Position numbers and translations under genes: made by a program. From Yinghuangia sp045039925 (GTDB lineage: Bacteria > Actinomycetota > Actinomycetes > Streptomycetales > Streptomycetaceae), in the NCBI GenBank assembly GCA_045039925.1, contig CP108400.1, forward strand, positions 7,998,001 to 8,062,000: a DNA stretch of 64,000 bases. The letters run 5' to 3'. This document shows, in pieces, positions 51,284 to 59,393 of the stretch. A model generated the notes under the pieces. That model saw only the letters and a program-made list of their open reading frames with translations, did no database searches and was not told where the DNA came from. Positions within the stretch are counted from its first letter, which is position 1. Every line of letters begins with the position of its first letter.

Positions 51284-52708
51284 CTACAACTGGAGCGCCT
51301 GGAGCTCGTAGTACTCCTCAAGCCCGGCCCTGCCGAACTCGCGTCCCGTTCCCGAGAGTTTCATTCCGCCGAAGGGGGCCGCCGTGTTGAAGGCGCCGCC
51401 GTTGACGTCGACCTGGCCACTGCGGAGCCGGCGGGCAACGGCGATGGCGGCGTCTTGGTCCGGGCCCCAGACCGCGCCCGAGAGACCGTACGGCGTGCCG
51501 TTGGCGATGCGGACCGCTTCCTCGATGTCGTCGTACGGCAGCACGACGAGGACCGGGCCGAAGACCTCCTCCTGGGCGATTTCGGAGTCGGGGGTCGCGT
51601 CCGCGATGACGGTGGGGCGTACGAAGTAGCCGCGATCGAGCCCATCAGGCGCAGCGCTGCCGCCGGCGGCCACTCGCGCCCCGTCCTCCACGGCCCGGTC
51701 GATGAAGCCGCGTACCCGGTCGCGCTGGGCCGCAGACACGAGCGGGCCCTGCTTGGCCGCCGGGTCACGGGGGTCGCCCGGGGTGAAGCGGGAGGCGGTG
51801 GCGACCGCCAACTCAACGGCGTCCGCATAGTGTTGGCGCGGGACGACGAGGCGCGTGACGGCCAGACAGGTCTGGCCGGAGTTGAGCAGGCAACTGCTCA
51901 CCGTGGCCTTCACCGCCCGCTCCAGTTCGGCCTCCGGCAGGACCACCGCGGCGGATTTGCCGCCGAGTTCCAGGGAGACGCGCTTGATCCCCTGGGCCGC
52001 GGCGCTTGCGACGGCGCGACCGCCCTGCGTCGAGCCGGTGAACGAGACCATGTCGACCTCGGGGTGCGCCACGAGCGCCGCCCCGATGCCCGGGCCGAGG
52101 CCGCTGATCAGATTGAACACGCCGGGAGGAAGCCCGACTTCATGGATCGCCTCAGCCAGCACATACGGCACCAAAGGCGCCACTTCGCTTGGCTTGAGGA
52201 CGACCGTGCTGCCACTGAGCAGCGCAGGGACCACCTTGCCCACGGTCTGCAACAACGGGTAGTTCCACGGCGTGATGGCCGCGACCACGCCGACGGGGGA
52301 GCGGCCCACGAGCGAGTTGCGGACCCGGACCGGCTCCTCGATGCCGTCGGCCGCGGCGATGAAGTCGCGGACGGCGGCGAGCGGAAGGTGCGTCTGAAGC
52401 TTGTCGGCGATGCGGTGCGGGGTGCCGACGTCGTCGACCACGGCGTCGGTGAGCTGCGCAGCCCGGGACTCCAGAACCTTGCAGAGGGCTTCGACGGCGG
52501 CGATGCGCTCGGACTGCGGGGTCCGGCTCCAGCCGTCCTGGGCGGCCCGCGCGGCGGTCACCGCGTGGTCGGCGTCGGCGGCGGACCCGCGCGGGACGTG
52601 GGCGAGGACCTCCTCCGTGGCCGGGTTGCTCACCGCGATCGCGTCGCCGTCCGCCGCTTCGAGCCACCGGCCCGCGACATAGACGGGGCGGGGCGGGGAG
52701 TGCGACAT
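51284..52708 (-). CDS. NAD(P)-dependent aldehyde dehydrogenase
   Basis: The start is ATG 52708, 5 nt after GGAGGT; the product has 474 residues. It has the ALDH core: I-T-P-W-N-Y-P-L cofactor loop, F-T-G-S-T motif, general base E247 in S-L-E-L-G-G-K-S and nucleophile C281 in N-S-G-Q-T-C-L-A, then E-E-V-F-G-P-V. It oxidises an aldehyde to an acid. It is divergent from the alcohol dehydrogenase at 52926; the two could oxidise an alcohol to the acid. The shared promoter holds a TTCCTGTACAGGAA-like site, implying GntR control. Confidence 0.93.
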   Translation of the reverse strand: MSHSPPRPVYVAGRWLEAADGDAIAVSNPATEEVLAHVPRGSAADADHAVTAARAAQDGWSRTPQSERIAAVEALCKVLESRAAQLTDAVVDDVGTPHRIADKLQTHLPLAAVRDFIAAADGIEEPVRVRNSLVGRSPVGVVAAITPWNYPLLQTVGKVVPALLSGSTVVLKPSEVAPLVPYVLAEAIHEVGLPPGVFNLISGLGPGIGAALVAHPEVDMVSFTGSTQGGRAVASAAAQGIKRVSLELGGKSAAVVLPEAELERAVKATVSSCLLNSGQTCLAVTRLVVPRQHYADAVELAVATASRFTPGDPRDPAAKQGPLVSAAQRDRVRGFIDRAVEDGARVAAGGSAAPDGLDRGYFVRPTVIADATPDSEIAQEEVFGPVLVVLPYDDIEEAVRIANGTPYGLSGAVWGPDQDAAIAVARRLRSGQVDVNGGAFNTAAPFGGMKLSGTGREFGRAGLEEYYELQALQL

Positions 52709-52785
52709 CAGGACCTCCAGGTGCGCCGGGCGGGGGTTGGGCACCGCTGCCCGGTCTTGACGGTCGAATGTTGACCATGATGTAT

Positions 52786-52799
52786 TTCATGTATAGGAA
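52786..52799. promoter_or_regulatory. TTCATGTATAGGAA operator (GntR-like site)
   Basis: It matches the perfect palindrome TTCCTGTACAGGAA at 43077 in 12 of 14 positions. It lies in the divergent gap between the aldehyde and alcohol dehydrogenase genes. Confidence 0.65.
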
Positions 52800-52925
52800 T
52801 TACAAGGTCTCGAAGACGGGCTCCCGTAGCCGTCGGATCGCCGGGGCTCCACGGTCCTGGTGCCCTGGGCGCCGGGTCGTGGTCCCTTGTCCGCTGTCTG
52901 CCGCGAACCAGGAAGGCTTCCGTCA

Positions 52926-54035
52926 GTGTTCGAAGGACGCATCGCGCAATTCACCGCGCCGAACGAGCCGTTCGAGATCCGTGAGGTCTCGCTGGCCGGG
53001 CGTGGCGTGCTGCCCGGCGAGATCCTGGTCAAGGTCACCCGCGCCAACGTTTGCGGCAGCGACCTGCACGCCTGGCACGGCCGCTTCAACACCCGGGGCC
53101 TCGGCGGCCGGCTGCCAACTGTGCTCGGCCACGAGATGGTCGGCGTCGTCGCGGGCCTGGGCGACGGAGTCGCTGCCGACACCGACGGTGCGGAGCTGGC
53201 GGCGGGCACCCGGGTGGTCTTCCCGTACTTCTTCCCGTGTCATGTCTGCCGCTACTGCGTCGCCGGCAGGAGCGCGAGTTGCGGCCGGATGACGATGGCG
53301 ATGCTCGCCAGCTCGGAGGAACCTCCTTACTACGTGGGCGGGTTCGCCGACTACTTCCTGCTCCCGGCGGGCGCGCTCGTCTACACCGTCCCCGACACAC
53401 TGTCCGACGAGGTGGTCAGCGGCGCCAACTGCGCGCTCGCGCAGGTCATGCAGGCGTACGACAGGGCGCAGCTCACCTTCGGCGAGACCGTCGTCGTACA
53501 GGGGGCGGGAGGGCTCGGCCTGTACGCCACCGCCCTCGCCAAGGCGCGGGGGGCGGCCACCGTGGTCGTCGTCGACACCGTGGCGGAACGGTTGGAGCTG
53601 GCCCTGGAGTTGGGGGCCGACGCGGTCGTGGACATCAGCGCCGAGCCGGACGAGCGGGCCCGCGTCAAGCGCGTACACCGGCTCACCGACGGCGGCGCCG
53701 ACGTCGTGATCGAACTCGTCGGCTCGCCGGGCGTGGTCGACGAGGGTGTGAAGATGCTCGGCCGGTTCGGCCGCTACCTGAGCGTCGGCAACATCGGGCA
53801 CGGGCAGACGTACCAAGCCGACCCGTCCCGCCTGACGCTGACCAACAAGAGCATCATCGGCGTCTCGCTCTACGAGCCCGGCGCGCTCGGCAAGAGCCTG
53901 CGATTCCTGGACGCGGTCCGCGACCGGCTGCCCAAGCGATGGCTGGAGAGCACCGCCTTCCCCCTCGCGGACATCAACGAGGCCTTCCGCGCCGCCGACC
54001 GCCGCGAAGTCGTGCGGGCCAGCATCGTGCCGTGA
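52926..54035 (+). CDS. Zinc-dependent medium-chain alcohol dehydrogenase
   Basis: The start is GTG 52926 (V-F-E-G-R-I-A-Q-F) behind AGGAAGG; the product has 369 residues. Catalytic zinc ligands are C43 (N-V-C-G-S-D) and H69-E70 (L-G-H-E-M), with a cysteine-rich structural-zinc lobe C-H-V-C-R-Y-C-V-A-G-R-S-A-S-C. The cofactor fold has G-A-G-G-L-G-L-Y-A and D after the second strand, favouring NAD. It oxidises an alcohol, probably on a CoA-ester or terpenoid substrate. It heads the operon ADH-crotonase-ACAD-ACAD-LLM. Confidence 0.92.
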   Translation: MFEGRIAQFTAPNEPFEIREVSLAGRGVLPGEILVKVTRANVCGSDLHAWHGRFNTRGLGGRLPTVLGHEMVGVVAGLGDGVAADTDGAELAAGTRVVFPYFFPCHVCRYCVAGRSASCGRMTMAMLASSEEPPYYVGGFADYFLLPAGALVYTVPDTLSDEVVSGANCALAQVMQAYDRAQLTFGETVVVQGAGGLGLYATALAKARGAATVVVVDTVAERLELALELGADAVVDISAEPDERARVKRVHRLTDGGADVVIELVGSPGVVDEGVKMLGRFGRYLSVGNIGHGQTYQADPSRLTLTNKSIIGVSLYEPGALGKSLRFLDAVRDRLPKRWLESTAFPLADINEAFRAADRREVVRASIVP

Positions 54036-54078
54036 CGGACGGACCCTCGCCAGAGCCCAGGAGCCAGGAGCCAATGCA

Positions 54079-54876
54079 GTGACTGATGCCGAGAGCCGCG
54101 AGCTCGACTACCGCGTCGCCGACCACATCGCGACGATCACGCTCAACAGGCCGCACCGCAAGAACGCCTTCACGATGGAGGTCGTCGACGCGTGGGCCGG
54201 CGCCCTGCGCGACGCCCAGGCGGACCCGGACGTACGCGTGGTCCTGCTCACGGGCGCGGGGGACGCGTTCTGCTCGGGCGTGGACCTCGACGCCTTCGCC
54301 GACCGGGAGCGCACACCCCTGGCCGAGAAGCAGCTCCTCACCGACCGCATCCATCAAGTCGCCTTTGCCGCCGAGGCGTTGACCAAGCCGTACATCGCCG
54401 CGGTGAACGGCGTGGCGGTCGGGGCCGGGATGGACATGGCCCTGATGGCCGACATCCGCATCGCGGCGCGGTCCGCACGGTTCAGCGAGGGCTACATCCG
54501 CGTCGGTCTCGTTCCCGGTGACGGCGGCTGCTGGTACCTGCCGAAGATCGTGGGCACCGCGACCGCCCTGCGGCTGCTGTGGACCGGGGATTTCGTGGAC
54601 GCCGACGAGGCACTGGGCATGGGCCTGGTCAGCGCCGTGCACCCGGACGAGGAGTTCCCGGCCGTCGCCCGGGCCTTCGCGGCCCGGCTTGCCGCCCAAC
54701 CTCCCATCGCGATCCAGCTCATCAAGCGCGCGGTACGCGAGGGAGAGCGGCACGACCTGCGCACCGCGTTGGACCTCATCTCGTCCCACCAGGCCGTCGT
54801 CACCTCGACGCGCGACTCGGCGGAAGCCCTGGCGGCGTTCCGTGAGAAGCGTCCTGGTGTCTACACAGGTCGATGA
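54079..54876 (+). CDS. Crotonase-superfamily (enoyl-CoA hydratase/isomerase) protein
   Basis: The start is GTG 54079 after AGGAGCC; the product has 265 residues. The oxyanion-hole segments G-D-A-F-C-S-G-V-D-L (61-70) and N-G-V-A-V-G-A-G-M-D (110-119) are present. The two glutamates of classical hydratases are not: the first is D119 and the second position is Y139 (F-S-E-G-Y-I-R-V-G), followed by P-G-D148-G-G. A ring-opening hydrolase, dehydratase or isomerase is therefore as likely as water addition. It is the second gene of the dehydrogenase operon; the next ribosome binding site overlaps its stop. Confidence 0.88.
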   Translation: MTDAESRELDYRVADHIATITLNRPHRKNAFTMEVVDAWAGALRDAQADPDVRVVLLTGAGDAFCSGVDLDAFADRERTPLAEKQLLTDRIHQVAFAAEALTKPYIAAVNGVAVGAGMDMALMADIRIAARSARFSEGYIRVGLVPGDGGCWYLPKIVGTATALRLLWTGDFVDADEALGMGLVSAVHPDEEFPAVARAFAARLAAQPPIAIQLIKRAVREGERHDLRTALDLISSHQAVVTSTRDSAEALAAFREKRPGVYTGR

Positions 54877-54886
54877 GGAGCACCGG

Positions 54887-56002
54887 ATGACGACTCCACC
54901 ACCTGAACCGACGAACGTGTCGCTCCTCCGGCAGCAGGTCCGCGAGTTGACCGACCAATGGCTCGCGGACGGGAGGTACGAACCCCGCAGCGACAACTGG
55001 ATGCGCGGGTTCGACCCCGACTTCAGCCGCGAGCTCGCCGCACGCGGTCTGATCGGCATCACATGGCCGCGTGAGTACGGCGGCGGCGGGCAAAGCCAGT
55101 TGGCCCGACTCGCGGTGAACGAGGAGTTGCTGCGCGCGGGCGCTCCGGTGGCCGCGCACTGGATCGGCGACCGCCAGATCGGTCCCGCGGTGCTCAGGCA
55201 CGGAACTCCCGAACTCCGGAAGGAGATTCTCCCGGGCATCACCTCCGCGCAGTTCGTGTTCTGCCTGGGTATGAGCGAACCGGACGCCGGATCCGACCTC
55301 GCCGCGGTGCGGACCACGGCCGCCGAGACCGACGGCGGCTGGTTGGTCAACGGCCGCAAGATCTGGACCACCGGCGCGCACAAGGCCACCCACGCATACC
55401 TGTTGGCGCGCACCTCGCGAGGGGAACGCAAGCACGAGGGCCTCACCGAGTTCATCGTCGACATGGACACACCCGGCGTCGCGGTCTCGCCAATCGTCGA
55501 CCTGGCCGGCGAGCACCACTTCAACGAGATGCTCTTCACCGACGTGTTCGTGCCCGTCCGCCGCGTCCTGGGGACAGTCGGTAACGCGTGGCGGCAGGTG
55601 ACCGAGCAACTCTCGTTCGAACGCGGCGGCCCGGAAAGGTTCTTGTCGACGTACCCGCTCTTCGCGCTCGCGGTACAGGAGGCGGCCGGCGCCACTCGCC
55701 TCCAAGCCCCGCTCGGGCGGCTCGTCGCCCGTCTCGCCACACTGCGACGCCTCGCCTGGAACGTCGCGGCGAGCCTGGATTCCGGAGCCGCCCCGATCGT
55801 CGACGCCGCCACGCTCAAGTACCTCGGCAACGCCTTCGAGAACGACGTCGTGGACTTCGCCCGCGGGCTCCGCGGGCCCGGCCGGCCAGAGCTGAACGCC
55901 GCCTGGGGCGAGGCGCTGCTCGCGTCCCCCGGCTTCACCATCCGCGGCGGGGCCGCCGACGTCCTGCTGTCGATCATCGCCAAACAGGAGACCCGGGCGT
56001 GA
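54887..56002 (+). CDS. Acyl-CoA dehydrogenase, first member of the second pair
   Basis: The start is ATG 54887, 6 nt after GAGGAG; the product has 371 residues. It has F-C-L-G-M-S-E-P-D-A-G-S-D-L-A (substrate/FAD loop), N-G-R-K-I-W-T-T-G-A-H, T-E-F-I-V-D-M-D-T-P-G-V, and a C-terminal helical domain with I-R-G-G-A-A-D-V-L-L. The usual catalytic-base segment G-G-T-x-E is altered to R-G-G-A-A-D. Its stop overlaps the next gene by four bases (GTGA), so the two subunits are coupled, as in the pair at 1636-4061. Confidence 0.9.
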   Translation: MTTPPPEPTNVSLLRQQVRELTDQWLADGRYEPRSDNWMRGFDPDFSRELAARGLIGITWPREYGGGGQSQLARLAVNEELLRAGAPVAAHWIGDRQIGPAVLRHGTPELRKEILPGITSAQFVFCLGMSEPDAGSDLAAVRTTAAETDGGWLVNGRKIWTTGAHKATHAYLLARTSRGERKHEGLTEFIVDMDTPGVAVSPIVDLAGEHHFNEMLFTDVFVPVRRVLGTVGNAWRQVTEQLSFERGGPERFLSTYPLFALAVQEAAGATRLQAPLGRLVARLATLRRLAWNVAASLDSGAAPIVDAATLKYLGNAFENDVVDFARGLRGPGRPELNAAWGEALLASPGFTIRGGAADVLLSIIAKQETRA

Positions 56003-57006
56003 GTGAGAACCTCCAGGAACTGCGGCGCCTGATCGGCGACATAGTCGACGACGCCGACATGGAAGCCAGGTCGTCCCACGACCTGTGGGAGACGCTCCGG
56101 GGGCTGGGCCTGCCCCTTGTCGGGGTGGACGAGACGCGCGGTGGCTCTGGCGGCACGTTCGAGGACCTGGTCGCCATCGTGCGCACTCTCGGCGAGCACG
56201 CGGTCAGCGCTCCGGTGGCCGAAATGGCCGTCGCCTCCTGGGCGCTCGCCCGGGACCGCGTCGTCGGCGAGCAGGTGACTGTCGCCTTCGGCGTGGATGC
56301 GGTCTTCGAGGACGAGTTGTCTGTTCTGCGGATCCCGAACGTGCCATGGCTGCGCGACGCGGGCGCAGTCGTCGTCTACGACCGGGCCGGCGCCGCCTCC
56401 TATGTCTCCGTCGGCGCACCCGGTGTCGAGGTGCACGAGGACGCCAACCTCGCCGGGGAGCCGCGCGACGACCTGGTCCTGCGCGGCATCGAGGGCGCAC
56501 CGCTGCCTTCCGCACCGCCCATGCCGGAAGCCCGGGGGAGGGCCGCGCTGCTGCGCGCCGCCGCGATCGCCGGAGCCGCCGAAGGGGCGTACGCCCTGAC
56601 CCGCGAATACGTGACGAGCCGCGAGCAGTTCGGCAAGCCCCTTGCCCGGATCCCGGCGGTCGCGACCTCGCTTGCCACCATGCGGGTGGCGGCTGTGCAA
56701 CTGGATGCCGCTCTGGAACGCGCGGTCGACATCCTCGCCCGGCACGGCGGCACGTCGCGTCGGTTCCTCGCGGCCGTCGCCACCGCAGGCGTGGTCGCAG
56801 CCCACGCCGCGGCCACCTGCGCGCGCAACGCCCACCAACTACACGGCGCCATGGGTGTCACCCACGAATACCCGTTGCACTACTACACCAAGCGCCTGTG
56901 GTCCTGGCCCGGCGAGGTCGGCACCGAGGAGCACAGCGCCGAGTACCTGGGCAAGCTCGCCCTCACCGGCGGCGAGGCAGCCATCTGGGACGAACTGACC
57001 TGCTGA
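55999..57006 (+). CDS. Acyl-CoA dehydrogenase, second member of the second pair
   Basis: The start is GTG 55999 inside the stop of the preceding gene; the product has 335 residues, shorter than typical. The N-terminal domain is compressed, but the C-terminal domain has T-S-R-E-Q-F-G-K-P-L-A-R-I-P-A-V, H-Q-L-H-G-A-M-G-V-T-H-E-Y-P-L-H. The fused-length difference and overlap fit the beta subunit of an alpha2-beta2 acyl-CoA dehydrogenase as described for actinobacterial steroid degradation. An F420-type oxidoreductase follows after 60 bp. Confidence 0.9.
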   Translation: MSENLQELRRLIGDIVDDADMEARSSHDLWETLRGLGLPLVGVDETRGGSGGTFEDLVAIVRTLGEHAVSAPVAEMAVASWALARDRVVGEQVTVAFGVDAVFEDELSVLRIPNVPWLRDAGAVVVYDRAGAASYVSVGAPGVEVHEDANLAGEPRDDLVLRGIEGAPLPSAPPMPEARGRAALLRAAAIAGAAEGAYALTREYVTSREQFGKPLARIPAVATSLATMRVAAVQLDAALERAVDILARHGGTSRRFLAAVATAGVVAAHAAATCARNAHQLHGAMGVTHEYPLHYYTKRLWSWPGEVGTEEHSAEYLGKLALTGGEAAIWDELTC

Positions 57007-57066
57007 CTAACGGGGTTCGGCGAGACCGGTGCGGCCGCCGAGCACTTCCGATGTGAAGGGATCACC

Positions 57067-58041
57067 ATGGCCGGCCCGTCTCGCTACGGCATGACCCTGC
57101 CGTTCTCCTCGCCTCTCTCCGAACATCCCCGCATCGCACGCGACTTGGCGAAGGCGGGGTACACCGACATCTGGAGCTGCGAGGTCGACGGACTCGACGG
57201 CTTCACCCCGCTGACCCTGGCCGCCACTGCAGGCCCGGACCTCCACCTGGGCACGGCCATCGTCTCCCCGTACACGCGTGGACCCGCCGTGTTGGCGATG
57301 ACCGCCGCCGCGCTGGCCGAACTCGCGCCGGGACGGTTCCACTTGGGCATCGGCTCGGCGTCCCGGCCGATCGTGCACGACTGGAACGGCGCCGAGTTCG
57401 AGCGTCCCTATTCACGCGTCCGCGACACGGTCCGGTTCCTGCGCGCCGCCTTGGCGGGGGAGAAGGTCACCGAGCGGTACGACACGTTCGAGATCAACGG
57501 CTTCCGCCTGGCCCGCCCGCCGCAGACCCCGCCGCCGATCTACCTCGCCGCCCTGCGCGAAGGCATGCTGCGCCTGGCCGGCCGCGAGGGCGACGGCGTG
57601 ATCCTCAACTGGCTGTCGGCCGACGACGTCAAGAAGGTCGTCCCGTACGTCCACGAAGGCGGCCCCGGCAAGGAGATCGTCGGCCGCATCTTCGTCTGCC
57701 CGACCGAGGATGCGGACGTGGCACGGGCGGTGCTGCGTCGCATGGTGACCGCGTACCTCAACGTTCCCGGATACGCGAACTACCAGCGCTGGCTGGGCCG
57801 GGGTGAAGTCCTTCAACCGATGTGGAACGCCTGGGCGGCGGGCGACCGCCGCCGCGCGCTCGCGGCGGTCCCGGACGAAGTGGTCGACGACCTGCTCGTC
57901 CACGGCACCCCCGCACAGTGCCGGGATGCCGTCCAGCGGTACGTCGACAACGGCGTCACCGTACCCGTCATCATGATGGTCGACCCCGGCCTCGGCACCG
58001 ACCCACTCGAAGACGCCTTGGCACTCGCACCATCCGACTGA
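57067..58041 (+). CDS. LLM-class (luciferase-like) F420- or flavin-dependent oxidoreductase
   Basis: This 324-residue TIM-barrel protein starts at ATG 57067 behind GAAGGGATCACC. Family motifs: G-Y-T-D-I-W-S-C-E-V-D-G-L-D-G-F-T-P-L, L-G-T-A-I-V-S-P-Y-T-R-G-P, A-P-G-R-F-H-L-G-I-G-S-A-S-R-P and the C-terminal L-V-H-G-T-P-A-Q-C. It carries out hydride transfer to or from a C=C, C=O or alcohol. It ends the 52.9-58 kb catabolic operon. The fragment at 1345-1531 is from a different LLM subgroup. Confidence 0.9.
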   Translation: MAGPSRYGMTLPFSSPLSEHPRIARDLAKAGYTDIWSCEVDGLDGFTPLTLAATAGPDLHLGTAIVSPYTRGPAVLAMTAAALAELAPGRFHLGIGSASRPIVHDWNGAEFERPYSRVRDTVRFLRAALAGEKVTERYDTFEINGFRLARPPQTPPPIYLAALREGMLRLAGREGDGVILNWLSADDVKKVVPYVHEGGPGKEIVGRIFVCPTEDADVARAVLRRMVTAYLNVPGYANYQRWLGRGEVLQPMWNAWAAGDRRRALAAVPDEVVDDLLVHGTPAQCRDAVQRYVDNGVTVPVIMMVDPGLGTDPLEDALALAPSD

Positions 58042-58185
58042 CGACGAGGTGCGACCGGGACAATTGCGGTCATGGGTAGGGGTGACCGCGTCGAACGCCG
58101 GTTGGCGGGCTGCGGTATTGCCTACCCGGGCGACCAGCGCCCCGGCCGGTGCACCACGGTGTGCACTCCGCATGGTTCTCGCACA

Positions 58186-58683
58186 TCACGAGGGTGATGG
58201 GAATATCTCAATCTCCCCACCACCCCTAGGGGTCGGGCCAAAGGTGCTCGTCGGAGTTCCCCATCCTGGGCGGACCCCCGGGTAGTCCGGGGGTGTGTCA
58301 GGCGTCGATATGAAAGTCAGCCGAACCACCGCGGTGACGATCATCAGGGCCGGTACGGCGTACCACCAGGCCCGCAGCACCTTCTCGTGGACACAGCCCC
58401 AGGTCACCACGGCGGCCACGACCTCGACCACGACACAGGCCACGCCGAACAACCCCGGCCCGTTCGGTTCCTGCCGGGCCCCGGTGAACCCCTGCTCGTC
58501 AGTCAGGGCCACCCACAGCAACACGCCGGCCATGGTGTGCATCACCAGCAGCACGACCACCCAAAAGCCCACGAGCAGCCGCCGCCACCACGCAGCGGCG
58601 CCCCGAACAGGTTTCGGCGTCGACGGCCGCCCCGAGGGCTGCGGGCCGTTGCCGGACAGGTTCGTCATACCGACCCGGACCAT
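58186..58683 (-). CDS. Small membrane protein of unknown function
   Basis: The start is ATG 58683 (165 residues) or ATG 58668. After a basic N-terminus, three hydrophobic segments follow: L-L-V-G-F-W-V-V-V-L-L-V-M-H, G-L-F-G-V-A-C-V-V-V-E-V-V-A-A-V-V, and W-W-Y-A-V-P-A-L-M-I-V-T-A-V-V. The proline/glycine-rich C-terminal tail is probably cytoplasmic or external and disordered. The longer frame upstream is not conserved-looking. I do not recognise a family. Short hairpins (58274-58294 and CCCCTAGGGG near 58225) lie inside its 3' end. Confidence 0.6.
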   Translation of the reverse strand: MVRVGMTNLSGNGPQPSGRPSTPKPVRGAAAWWRRLLVGFWVVVLLVMHTMAGVLLWVALTDEQGFTGARQEPNGPGLFGVACVVVEVVAAVVTWGCVHEKVLRAWWYAVPALMIVTAVVRLTFISTPDTPPDYPGVRPGWGTPTSTFGPTPRGGGEIEIFPSPS

Positions 58684-58857
58684 CCCGCCCACACCCCGGT
58701 TGCACACCCGCCACCCCGCGCCGGGAACCCGCGCAAACCGGCGAGCACGCCATGCCCTTGTTGCCTGAGCCGCATGCGCTCGCCTCGTCCCGCTGAGCTG
58801 CGGCGTCACCCGGCTCGCCTTCGCGCCGGCGTCCCCGCACTCCGCTGAACCGAACGC

Positions 58858-59274
58858 ATGGGGAATCGGGGAGTCCGCCCTGGTCGCAGACCAGGGCCAC
58901 AGCCCCCCTCGGAACCCGACGCCCCGCGTGCGCAACTCGCACTGCGCATCCGGGACTACGTCAATACACGCCTGGCGGACCGCGACCTGTCACCCGAGCT
59001 GATCGCGCGGGCGCACCGCATCTCGGTGCGCCATCTCCACAAGGTCGTCGAGGGCGAAGGCATCACCGTGTGCCGCCTGGTCCAACGCCGCCGGCTCGAG
59101 GAGTGCGCGCGGGAACTGGCCACGCGCGGACCTGCGGGCCCCACCGTCGCATCCGTCGCACAGCGCTGGGGATTCGTGAGCACGGCCCACTTCAGCAGGG
59201 CATTTCGCGCCGCCTACGGGGTCTCCCCGACGCAGTGGCGGTACACGCGTACGCCCGCCTCTGCGACTACCTAG
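58858..59274 (+). CDS. AraC-type DNA-binding domain protein, effector domain absent
   Basis: The 138-residue frame from ATG 58858 contains only the C-terminal HTH_18 half of an AraC-family regulator: I-R-D-Y-V-N-T-R-L-A-D-R-D-L-S-P-E-L-I-A, R-H-L-H-K-V-V-E-G-E-G, V-A-S-V-A-Q-R-W-G-F-V-S-T-A-H-F-S-R-A-F-R and S-P-T-Q-W-R. Usual members are ~320 residues with a cupin-like sensor in front. Nothing of that sensor is visible upstream, so the gene is N-terminally truncated or a reduced stand-alone form. The hydrolase at 59394 lies downstream. Confidence 0.75.
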   Translation: MGNRGVRPGRRPGPQPPSEPDAPRAQLALRIRDYVNTRLADRDLSPELIARAHRISVRHLHKVVEGEGITVCRLVQRRRLEECARELATRGPAGPTVASVAQRWGFVSTAHFSRAFRAAYGVSPTQWRYTRTPASATT

Positions 59275-59393
59275 TGGTATGCGAGCCCTACGCGGACGCA
59301 TGCACGACTACGAGCCGCGCGTGGTCCGACGGTCCGCGGCCTGGGAGAACCTGCGGACGGCAACAATCCCCCGCACCAGTTGGGAGCATGTCC

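Noticed and set aside
58224..58294. CCCCTAGGGG and ACCCCCGG/CCGGGGGT hairpins as terminators
   Set aside because: They fall inside the 3' end of the small membrane-protein frame. They may reflect codon bias or mean that the gene ends earlier; the evidence is not enough to decide.
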